DNA from: Alphaproteobacteria bacterium
Lineage (GTDB): Bacteria > Pseudomonadota > Alphaproteobacteria > UBA8366
Length of the DNA stretch: 10,825 nucleotides
Reading direction: 5' to 3'
Assembly: GCA_030743445.1 (NCBI GenBank)
Contig: JASLSL010000057.1
Coordinates: 1 to 10,825, forward strand
The position numbers and the translations under genes were made by a program. The notes under the pieces are model-generated. The model was not told the DNA's origin and searched no databases. It saw only the letters and a list, made by a program, of their open reading frames with translations. Shown here one piece after another: positions 1 to 6,080 of the stretch (the stretch's first letter is position 1; each line of letters opens with the position of its first letter).

Positions 1-1
1 G

Positions 2-451
2 GTATGGATCGGTCTGCTGGCCGCCGCCGCGGCACTCGCCGCCGGTCCGGCGACGGCGGCCGATGAAATTCGCGGCTTTGCCACCGTCAAATCCGGAAAC
101 AATCTGATCGTCGGCAAGCGGGCGGTGCGGCTCTTCGGGGCGCACGCGCCGAAGCTCGACGTGATCTGCGAGGTCAACGGCGCCAAGATGAAATGCGGCG
201 TCGTCGCTTGGGCCGAACTGGTCCGCATGGCCGACGGCTGGCATGTCTCGTGCGATATCGAAATCAAGGTCAAGAACGGTCCCGACTATGCCACCTGCTA
301 TGTCAGCGAGCGCGACATCAACGAGGCGATGGTGCGCGCCGGCTGGGCCAGGGCGATCAAGAAGCAGACCGACCGCTACGTCGTCGACGAGGAGGACGCC
401 AAGCAATCGAAGCGGGGATTGTGGGACGATGGCAAGGGTCCGAAACGCTGA
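2..451 (+). CDS. Exported thermonuclease-fold (SNase-like) protein, 5' partial, probably catalytically dead
   Basis: The frame is open from the window edge, so the true start lies upstream; 149 codons are visible. Visible residues 2-20 form an Ala/Leu-rich signal-peptide core ending in ATA-AD, a fitting signal peptidase I site, so the mature protein should be periplasmic or secreted. The rest follows the small bacterial SNase-like pattern: a beta segment with VRLFG (42-46), four cysteines (56, 65, 84, 99), and a C-terminal part with MVRAGWARA (110-118) and a closing RGLW (138-141). The staphylococcal nuclease active site is mostly gone. The Arg of VRL (43) remains, but the Asp and Glu of the usual RLxGIDAPE are His48 and Lys51, the usual DGDT reads SGNN (31-34), and the YGR Arg region reads GPDY (93-96). 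A binding role rather than DNA cleavage is inferred. The GTG at 125 lies past the signal peptide and is not the start. Confidence 0.85.
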   Translation, partial: VWIGLLAAAAALAAGPATAADEIRGFATVKSGNNLIVGKRAVRLFGAHAPKLDVICEVNGAKMKCGVVAWAELVRMADGWHVSCDIEIKVKNGPDYATCYVSERDINEAMVRAGWARAIKKQTDRYVVDEEDAKQSKRGLWDDGKGPKR

Positions 452-454
452 ATC

Positions 455-482
455 GCGGTTCTCAAAGCCCTCTTGAAACCGC
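455..482 (+). other. Stem-loop just after the SNase-like gene
   Basis: GCGGTT (455-460) pairs with AACCGC (477-482), and TCAA (462-465) pairs with TTGA (473-476). This gives a 10-bp stem with one bulged C and a 7-nt loop. It begins four bases after the stop codon. There is no T-run after it, so it may be a 3'-end stabiliser or a Rho-linked end rather than a classical intrinsic terminator. Confidence 0.35.
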
Positions 483-544
483 CGACCGGGCGCCCCAGGT
501 CTTTGTGATCGCACGCTTTTGATGGGTCCGGGTGCAGATTCCTG

Positions 545-572
545 TTGCACCGCAAAATAAAAGTGCTATTGT
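545..572 (+). promoter_or_regulatory. Candidate sigma70-type promoter for the zinc-ribbon gene
   Basis: A TTGCAC box (545-550) is followed after 16 bases by TATTGT (567-572). A TG dinucleotide one base before the -10 makes it an extended -10. It lies in a short AT-rich patch about 30 bases before the start codon of the zinc-ribbon gene. This is pattern matching only. Confidence 0.4.
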
Positions 573-603
573 CCCGCGTCTATCGAGAAAGCTTGAGAGA
601 GAA

Positions 604-777
604 ATGGCATCACAGTCGGCAAATACCAAGAAGCCCACCTTCGATCGGGATCACGAGCGCAAGGGTCGCAAGTGTTTGATGTGTGAACAGGAGTTCACAT
701 CGAACCACTACGGCGAGCGCGTCTGCCAGTCGTGCAAGAGCACGTCTGCCTGGCGCGACAGCAGCATCGCCGCCTAA
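604..777 (+). CDS. Small zinc-ribbon protein (57 aa), function unknown
   Basis: The protein has 57 residues and four cysteines in a CxxC-x13-CxxC arrangement (Cys24, Cys27, Cys41, Cys44), a zinc-ribbon knuckle pair. The N-terminus (1-23) is basic and polar, and the tail after the second knuckle (KSTSAW) is short. The ATG at 604 was chosen because a GAGAGA purine tract lies just upstream and a good promoter sits about 30 bases before it; an in-frame extension to 532 would run through that promoter. Proteins with a CLMC...CxxCK core and a following SxxW are recalled as common uncharacterised small proteins in alphaproteobacteria. Nucleic-acid or protein binding is the usual guess but is unproven. 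It is flanked by + strand genes at distances over 150 bp and is probably monocistronic. Confidence 0.8.
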   Translation: MASQSANTKKPTFDRDHERKGRKCLMCEQEFTSNHYGERVCQSCKSTSAWRDSSIAA

Positions 778-952
778 ACACGGGTTTCGACTACATTCCA
801 AGACGTTTCCCGCCGGGCCTCGCGCCCGGTGCGTCTGCTATGGTCGAGGCGGCAGCGGACGCCTAATCTGCGCGTGACCTAAGCGCCCGGGCGCGTCAGG
901 ATTGGTGCAGTCGCGTGGTCGCGCGTGGATACTGAGCGTATCGAGGTGAAAA
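778..952. other. Intergenic spacer with GC-rich inverted repeats
   Basis: No gene is seen. CCGGGC (813-818) and GCCCGG (824-829) form a 6-bp stem with a 5-nt loop shortly after the zinc-ribbon gene, without a T-run. GCGCCCGGGCGC (883-894) is a perfect 12-bp palindrome. TGCTATGGT (836-844) resembles an extended -10 box but has no convincing -35, so the CoA-transferase promoter is not firmly located. Confidence 0.4.
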
Positions 953-2155
953 ATGGCGAAGTCGGTTCTGGACGGCATTCGGGTATTGGATTTCGGGCGC
1001 TACATCGCCGGGCCGTGGTGCGCGGCGCTGTTGGGCGATCTGGGTGCGGAGGTCATCCGGGTCGAGAAGGTCGACGGCGGCGAGGACCGGTTCCTCTATC
1101 CGGTCAGCGACCAAGGCAACGAAGCGGACGGCTCCGGCGCCATGTTCGTGCAGGTCAATCGCAACAAGAAGGGCATCACCCTCAACCCGACCAAACCGCT
1201 TGGCCGCGAGATTCAGGACAAGCTGATCGCGACCGCCGACGTGGTCTGCGTCAACATGCCGCCCCGGGCGCTCGAACAGCTCGGCCTCGACTACGAGAGC
1301 CTGAAGGCGATCAAGCCCGACATCATCCTGACCACCGCGACCGCGTTCGGCACCAAGGGGCCGTACGCCAAGAAGGTCGGCTTCGACCCCGTGGCCCAGT
1401 CGATGTCCGGCAACATGACCATGAGCGGCCACGCGGGCGACCCGATACGGTCGTTCGCGCCCTGGGTTGACTATGGCACGGCCACGCTCGCGGCCTTCGG
1501 CACGCTCGCCGCACTGATCCACCGCAACGCCACCGGCGAGGGCCAGGAGGTCCAGGGCTCGCTGCTCGGCACCGCGCTGACCAATACCAACGCGCCGATG
1601 ATCGAACAGCGGATCATAGCGACCGATCGTCAGGCGACCGGCAACCGCGGCCAGCTCTCCGCGCCCTCGGACCTATACAAGACCAAGGACGGTTACATTT
1701 TCGCCATCGTCGTCGGCCAGCCGATGTACGACCGCTGGGCCGAGCTGATGGGCGAGCAACACTGGACCACCGAGGACCGTTTCGGGGACGATCTCTCGCG
1801 CGCCGAGAATGGCGTCGAGATCAGCGCCCGCATGCAGGAATGGTGCGACCATAAGACCACCGAAGAGGCGATGGAAATCCTCGAGCAACACCGTATTCCG
1901 GTCGGTCCGGTCTATACCATGCAGCAGGCGCTCGACGACCCGCATATCAACCAGGCCGGGTTCCTCAACGAGGTCGACTATCCCGGGCTGAGGAAGCCGG
2001 CGCCGGTGATCGAGACGCCGGTGCGGCTCTTGGGCACGCCGGGCGAGGTGCGCCACCGGGCGCCACAGCTCGGCGAGCACACCGACGAGGTGCTCGGCGA
2101 GCTCGGCTACGGTGCGGCGGACATCGCCGCGTTCCGCGAAAAGCGCGTGGTCTGA
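953..2155 (+). CDS. Class III (CaiB/BaiF family) CoA-transferase, first of two
   Basis: This is a 400-residue family III CoA-transferase, about the normal family length. These enzymes move coenzyme A between carboxylic acids through an aspartyl-CoA thioester, acting as cytosolic interlocked dimers. The N-terminus shows VLDFGRYIAGPWCAALLGDLGAEVIRVE (residues 11-38, Rossmann-like CoA-binding start). NRNKKGITLN lies at 69-78 and GFDPVAQSMSG at 143-153. The catalytic Asp is most likely Asp173 in WVDYGTA, followed by the family's R-N-A-TGEGQ (191-198). The C-terminal part has IPVGPVYT and APQLGEHTDEVL. The ATG at 953 has GAGGTGA six bases or so upstream. A second family member follows after 68 bp in the same direction, so they probably form an operon. 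The acid substrate cannot be told from sequence; formyl-CoA, carnitine, benzylsuccinate and similar acids are all handled by relatives. Confidence 0.95.
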   Translation: MAKSVLDGIRVLDFGRYIAGPWCAALLGDLGAEVIRVEKVDGGEDRFLYPVSDQGNEADGSGAMFVQVNRNKKGITLNPTKPLGREIQDKLIATADVVCVNMPPRALEQLGLDYESLKAIKPDIILTTATAFGTKGPYAKKVGFDPVAQSMSGNMTMSGHAGDPIRSFAPWVDYGTATLAAFGTLAALIHRNATGEGQEVQGSLLGTALTNTNAPMIEQRIIATDRQATGNRGQLSAPSDLYKTKDGYIFAIVVGQPMYDRWAELMGEQHWTTEDRFGDDLSRAENGVEISARMQEWCDHKTTEEAMEILEQHRIPVGPVYTMQQALDDPHINQAGFLNEVDYPGLRKPAPVIETPVRLLGTPGEVRHRAPQLGEHTDEVLGELGYGAADIAAFREKRVV

Positions 2156-2223
2156 GGCCGGAGTCGCCGAGTGCGCGGCGCTGGTGTAATATCGCCCACG
2201 ACAACGTATAGGGAGACGGACAC

Positions 2224-3384
2224 ATGACCATGGCGCTCGAGCACATCAAGGTGCTGGACCTCACCGCGAACCTGTCGGGGCCCTATTGCGCGATGCTCCT
2301 GGCGGATCAGGGGGCCGACGTGATCAAGATCGAGCATCCCGATGTCGGCGACGACATGCGCCTGACCCCGCCCTTCATCGCCGGCGAAAGCTCGCCGTTC
2401 ATGGTCTGGAACCGCAACAAGCGCAGCATCGTGCTCGACCTCAAAAGCGGGGACGGCCTCGGCGCGATGAAGCAGCTCGCCGCCGGCGCCGACGTGCTGA
2501 TCGAGAATTTCAAGCCCGGCACCGCCGAGCGCCTCGGTATCGGCTATGAGGCGATGCACGAGCTCAATCCGCGCCTGGTTTATTGTTCGATCTCGGGCTT
2601 CGGGCAGACCGGCCCCTACGGTCCGCGCGGCGGCTTCGACCTGATCATGCAGGGCATGACCGGTCTCGCCGCGATCAGCGGGCCCGAGGACGGCGGTCCG
2701 CACCGCCTGCCGATCCCGGTCAACGATCTCTGCGGCGGGATGAACGGGGCGATCGGCATCCTCACCGCACTCGCCGCGCGCGAGAACACCGGCGAGGGCC
2801 AGCAGGTCGACGTCTCGCTGTTCGAGTCCGGCATCGCGCTCGGCGTCTACGAGGCGGGCTACAAGTTCGCGACCGGCGAGGAGCCGCCGCGACTCGGCCA
2901 GAAGCACCGCGGCAGCGCGCCCTACCAGATCTATCCGACCTCGGACGGCCACATCGTCGTCGGGGCCTCGGCGCAGCGCTTCTGGAGCAAGGCCTGCAAG
3001 GTGATGGGCTGCGAGGAGCTGGTCGACGATCCGCGCTTCGCCGGGAAGGCCGACCGGGTCCGGAACAACGACGCGCTCAACGAGATCGTCTCCGAGCGCT
3101 TGGCCCGCGAATCGACCCAGTACTGGTTCGAGCGGCTCGACGCCGAGGGCATCCCGGCCGGGCCGGTGATGAACTACACCCAAGTCTACGACGATCCGCA
3201 GACCGAGGCGCGCGAGATGGTGGTCGAGGTCGACCATCCGACCGCCGGCAAGGTCAAGACGCTCGGCGTCCACATCAAGCTCTCGGCGACCCCGGGCCGG
3301 GTGCACCGGCCGGCGCCGCGCCACGGCGAGCATACCGAGGAAGTGCTGGCCGAGCTGGCGTCGAAGGCCGAAGCGGCGGAGTAA
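2224..3384 (+). CDS. Class III (CaiB/BaiF family) CoA-transferase, second of two
   Basis: This 386-residue protein is a clear paralogue of its upstream neighbour. It has VLDLTANLSGPYCAMLLADQ (10-29), GADVIKIE (30-37), NRNKRSIVLDLK (63-74), ENFKPGTAERLG (94-105) and SGFGQTGPYG (124-133). The presumed catalytic Asp is Asp168 in VNDLCGG, followed by R-E-N-TGEGQQVDVSL (186-199). The C-terminus carries IPAGPVMNY and APRHGEHTEEVL. GGGAGA at 2211-2216 sits seven bases before the ATG at 2224; an alternative ATG two codons on (2230) is possible. The two proteins differ widely along their length, so this is an old duplication or separate recruitment rather than a recent copy. They may act on different acids or form a hetero-oligomer, as BbsE/BbsF do in toluene breakdown; that comparison is inference. 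The gene ends 5 bp from the convergent SGNH hydrolase gene. Confidence 0.95.
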   Translation: MTMALEHIKVLDLTANLSGPYCAMLLADQGADVIKIEHPDVGDDMRLTPPFIAGESSPFMVWNRNKRSIVLDLKSGDGLGAMKQLAAGADVLIENFKPGTAERLGIGYEAMHELNPRLVYCSISGFGQTGPYGPRGGFDLIMQGMTGLAAISGPEDGGPHRLPIPVNDLCGGMNGAIGILTALAARENTGEGQQVDVSLFESGIALGVYEAGYKFATGEEPPRLGQKHRGSAPYQIYPTSDGHIVVGASAQRFWSKACKVMGCEELVDDPRFAGKADRVRNNDALNEIVSERLARESTQYWFERLDAEGIPAGPVMNYTQVYDDPQTEAREMVVEVDHPTAGKVKTLGVHIKLSATPGRVHRPAPRHGEHTEEVLAELASKAEAAE

Positions 3385-3389
3385 TACCC

Positions 3390-4598
3390 TCAGCGCTCGA
3401 GCGCGTCCTTCGGGAGTCCTTTGGCGATACAGGCGGCGAGCAGCCGGTTCATCGCCGCGCTGTAGTGCACCGTGTCGACGTAGAGTTGCTCGGTAGCGCC
3501 TTGCTGGATATGGGCGCACCAGACGAAGTTGTCGCCGAGCTCGCCCGCCTTCCAGCGCCGTTCCATGGTCCGGAAGCCTTCCGCCAACCCCGGCGCGTCG
3601 TAATGGGCGACATCGTCGCGGAACGGGTGGCGCGCCAGGTCGTAGCGGTAGAACGGGATCGGCTGCCAGACGAACACCGGCCGGACGCCGAACTCGGCCG
3701 CCACCGCCTCGATCATCCGGCGATTGCGGCCATAGAGCGCCAGGCTTTTGGCCGCCTTGCCGGCCTCGTCGCTCTCCGAATTCGGCTTTTGTCCCGGCGA
3801 GGGTGCGGTCACGTCGATGCCGGTTATCGGGCTGCGCAGGCCGAGTGTGGCCATCAACCAGCCGACCGCCTTGGTCAGCGGCAGGGCGTGGACCAACCGC
3901 GGCAGATGATCGCCGAGATCGTTGCTGTCCCAATTGTCGTAAAGCTGGCGGAGGACCCCGGTTTCCTCCAGACCGCGCCCGCCTTGGCGGTAGAAGTCGT
4001 TGATCCCGTCGACGAAGATCGCCAGATCGGGCCGGGCGCCCTCGAAGATCAAGCGCAGGAACAGCAGCATTTCCTCGGTCGAGCCGTGGCGGCCGCGGGC
4101 GAAATTGTAGATCGCCGGCCGGCCTCCGGAATTGGCGGCGAGGGCCCGCTGGATATGCGAGGTCAAGGTTTCGCGGTCGGCGATGTTATAGCCGAAGGTC
4201 GCCGACCCGCCGAACACGAAGATCGCCGGGCGGTCCTTGGGCGGCGGCCAGGGTGCCTGGTCGGCGCTGTGGCGAAAGCCCGCCGGGTCGACGTTGACGT
4301 ACTTGCCGGTGCGCGGCGCCTCCTTGTATTGCACCACCGGGTCGTAAACCATACCGCGGCTCCAGGTCTCGCGCAGCAACGCGCGGATCTCCGCCATATC
4401 CTTGCCCGGATGGGACTTGCGCACCGCGTCGCCGTACTTGCGCAGGAACGGATTGGTCTCGATCACGTTGGTCGCGATCGCAACCCGGTAGGCGCCGTAG
4501 ACCAACAGATTGGCGGCGACGAACAGCAGGATCGAGACCGTGAAGACGATCGACAAGACGACCCAACCGCGGGTGAATTTTCGCCACCGTTCCGACAT
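3390..4598 (-). CDS. Membrane-anchored SGNH/GDSL-type hydrolase (402 aa)
   Basis: The protein starts with a short basic cytoplasmic tail and one hydrophobic segment at about 12-36, an uncleaved signal anchor, so the catalytic domain should face the periplasm. The SGNH blocks are present in order. Block I is FVFGGSATFGY (127-137) with Ser132 as the likely nucleophile. A block II-like stretch is NFARGRHG (165-172). Block III is DGIND (197-201), giving Gly198 and Asn200. Block V is DTVHY (375-379), giving Asp375 and His378. Family members cleave or transfer acyl or acetyl groups on sugars, lipids or peptidoglycan; the substrate here is unknown. The ATG at 4598 has GAGAAG a few bases upstream. 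It lies 86 bp after another membrane-anchored SGNH gene on the same strand, so co-transcription is likely. No MBOAT acyltransferase is nearby to suggest polysaccharide O-acetylation. Confidence 0.85.
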   Translation of the reverse strand: MSERWRKFTRGWVVLSIVFTVSILLFVAANLLVYGAYRVAIATNVIETNPFLRKYGDAVRKSHPGKDMAEIRALLRETWSRGMVYDPVVQYKEAPRTGKYVNVDPAGFRHSADQAPWPPPKDRPAIFVFGGSATFGYNIADRETLTSHIQRALAANSGGRPAIYNFARGRHGSTEEMLLFLRLIFEGARPDLAIFVDGINDFYRQGGRGLEETGVLRQLYDNWDSNDLGDHLPRLVHALPLTKAVGWLMATLGLRSPITGIDVTAPSPGQKPNSESDEAGKAAKSLALYGRNRRMIEAVAAEFGVRPVFVWQPIPFYRYDLARHPFRDDVAHYDAPGLAEGFRTMERRWKAGELGDNFVWCAHIQQGATEQLYVDTVHYSAAMNRLLAACIAKGLPKDALER

Positions 4599-4684
4599 GC
4601 GGACTTCTCGCGATTTGTTCCGGTAAAGGTCGATTGCGCGGCGGCGATGCTAGCGAGCACGCCCCTGAAACACAATCCGGCCGG

Positions 4685-5671
4685 CTAGCGCTCGATCCGG
4701 TCCCTCAGCCAGGACCCGATCGCCGTGGCGAAGCGGGCGTCGGCGAGGGCGTTGGGGTGGGCGTCCTCCGGCGTCACCCAAAGCGAGGCCGGGGCGGCGC
4801 CGGCAACACTCGCCAACAGGTCGAGATAGGGAATATCGAGCTTCCGCGCCAGGGTCGCGAGCTTGGCGCTGACATCGGCGAACGGATAGGGCGAGAGCTG
4901 GCGCAGTTCCGGATAGTTGACCAGGACCAGCGGCAGGCCGTGTTTGCGGCAATAGGACGCGAGCTCGGCGATCTTCGCCTGCACCTGGCGCCAGCCCGCC
5001 CGGTCCGGGGCGTAGAGGCCGCGGTAGTAGCGCCGCCAGTCGCTGGCGCCGAGGAACCGGCGCTGCAGACTGTCGAGCCGGCCCCAGAAATAGACGAAGG
5101 CGGCGGAGTATTCGCGCAACGGGCCGCCCTTGCGGTGCGGCGTCTCTTCGGCGTCGTTGATGAAATAGTTGAGGACCACCAGGTCGGGCTCCAGGCGCCG
5201 GCCTTCGGCGAGGAACCAGGCGGCCTCCATCGCGGTGTTGTAGTTGCCGACCCCGGCGTTCACCACCTCGACACGCTTGCCCCCGCCGGCCGTGGTCCGG
5301 TTGAGCACGGCCTCGAGGCGCGCCGCCGTGGTGTCGGCCTCGGCGACGCCCCAGCCCAGGGTCACCGAATCGCCGAGCATCAGGATCCGGTAGACGCCCG
5401 CGGGCTTGGGCGACGCCACCTCCGGCCCGCGCTGCTTGGTGGTGTTGATGCGCAGGTCGGCGCCCATCAGGTGCGCCGCCGCACCGGGCCGGTGTTCGTG
5501 TCCGGCGCCGGGAATCGCGCTGACCCGTTTCATCCAGCGCGCGTACTTCCACATTTCCAGATCGTATTGCATGCCGTCGTCGACCGCGACGCGGACCGCG
5601 GCCTCGACCAGCGCCAGGGCGAAGACGATCGAGGCGAGGGTGAGGAGAGTGGTTTTGAGAAAACTCGGCAC
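4685..5671 (-). CDS. Membrane-anchored SGNH/GDSL-type hydrolase (328 aa)
   Basis: An N-terminal hydrophobic segment (about 5-30) should anchor the protein in the inner membrane with its domain outside. SGNH blocks: ILMLGDSVTLGWGV (96-109) with Ser102 as nucleophile; a block II-like NAGVGNYNT (138-146); FIND (170-173), where Asn172 is kept but the usual Gly of GxND is Phe170; and DAHPN (303-307) giving Asp303 and His305. The start is GTG at 5671: the in-frame TGA at 5677-5675 rules out any earlier start except one codon, and a later start would cut the anchor. The ribosome binding site is poor. It is smaller than its downstream neighbour, and the two share only the fold and motifs. An esterase acting on an envelope glycan or lipid is the likeliest role; the substrate is not readable from the sequence. 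Confidence 0.85.
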   Translation of the reverse strand: MPSFLKTTLLTLASIVFALALVEAAVRVAVDDGMQYDLEMWKYARWMKRVSAIPGAGHEHRPGAAAHLMGADLRINTTKQRGPEVASPKPAGVYRILMLGDSVTLGWGVAEADTTAARLEAVLNRTTAGGGKRVEVVNAGVGNYNTAMEAAWFLAEGRRLEPDLVVLNYFINDAEETPHRKGGPLREYSAAFVYFWGRLDSLQRRFLGASDWRRYYRGLYAPDRAGWRQVQAKIAELASYCRKHGLPLVLVNYPELRQLSPYPFADVSAKLATLARKLDIPYLDLLASVAGAAPASLWVTPEDAHPNALADARFATAIGSWLRDRIER

Positions 5672-5696
5672 GGGTCAGGCGAGCGGTCCTGGTGGC

Positions 5697-5723
5697 GCTG
5701 TCGACGCTGTCGGCGCTGTCGGC
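5697..5723. repeat. Three tandem 9-bp units upstream of the SGNH gene
   Basis: GCTGTCGAC (5697-5705), GCTGTCGGC (5706-5714) and GCTGTCGGC (5715-5723) stand in tandem, followed by GCTATATAA (5724-5732), which begins like a fourth unit. The array lies 26 bp before the GTG start of the SGNH gene, inside its likely 5' leader. Confidence 0.6.
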
Positions 5724-5725
5724 GC

Positions 5726-5756
5726 TATATAAGCGCCCCGCGCCGGACCCGCGCAA
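5726..5756 (-). promoter_or_regulatory. Weak candidate promoter for the SGNH hydrolase pair
   Basis: Read on the - strand, TATATA (5731-5726) is the only AT-rich box before the SGNH gene. TTGCGC (5756-5751) lies 19 bases upstream of it. The -35 match is poor and the spacing long, so this is a tentative call. Transcription would start at about 5720, inside the 9-bp repeats. Confidence 0.25.
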
Positions 5757-5825
5757 GCGGCGAATTTCGAGCGCGAGGGCGCCGCGCCCGAAAGTCGCCG
5801 GTCTTAGTGTTTTGGAGGCGAGACT

Positions 5826-6002
5826 TTACTCGCCGGCGGCTTGGAGGCCGTGGCCCGGCAAAATATGCTCGCTGCCGAGATGGACGACCAAAGCCTCGAT
5901 CGGGTCTTCCTGGAGGTCTTCGATACCGTCCCTGTCGAGCACGAATCGCCCGGTTCCGTAGCCAAAGCGGGCGGCGAACTCGTCGCGATAATAATTCGTC
6001 AT
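5826..6002 (-). CDS. Unrecognised small protein (58 aa)
   Basis: An ATG at 6002 opens a 58-codon frame ending in TAA at 5828-5826, with AAGGGGGAA just upstream as a strong ribosome binding site. The protein begins MTNYYRDEFAARFGYGTGRF, followed by an acidic segment with DGIEDLQEDPIEALVVHL (25-42), and ends HGLQAAGE. It is soluble, acidic, lacks cysteines, and shows no signal peptide, membrane segment or motif I recognise. The tyrosine-rich N-terminus and the helix-like EDLQEDPIEALVVHLG suggest a small folded domain or a partner-binding peptide. It lies 78 bp downstream of the FAD oxidoreductase gene on the same strand and could be its last operon member, although it has its own leader. I judge it real from the ribosome binding site, the codon use and the lack of any competing gene. 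Confidence 0.65.
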   Translation of the reverse strand: MTNYYRDEFAARFGYGTGRFVLDRDGIEDLQEDPIEALVVHLGSEHILPGHGLQAAGE

Positions 6003-6026
6003 CGGGGATTCCCCCTTCGAATCTGC

Positions 6027-6044
6027 CTGTGACTCTTGTGACTC
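6027..6044. repeat. Tandem 9-bp direct repeat before the small gene
   Basis: CTGTGACTC (6027-6035) and TTGTGACTC (6036-6044) differ only at the first base. The pair lies about 25 bp upstream of the small gene's start, between it and the oxidoreductase stop codon. It could be a regulator binding site or chance. Confidence 0.4.
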
Positions 6045-6080
6045 GATGGGGTCGTCGCAAACCGCGTGCCAGATTCGCCG

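Noticed and set aside
2107..3933. A 608-codon open frame on the - strand
   Set aside because: It runs antisense through the second CoA-transferase and into the SGNH gene. It is low-complexity Arg/Ala-rich and lacks any domain, as expected from GC-rich codon bias.
2583..4688. A 701-codon open frame on the + strand
   Set aside because: It is out of frame with the CoA-transferase and antisense to the SGNH gene. The sequence is Arg/Gly/Ala-rich without motifs, while the overlapping genes have clear family motifs.
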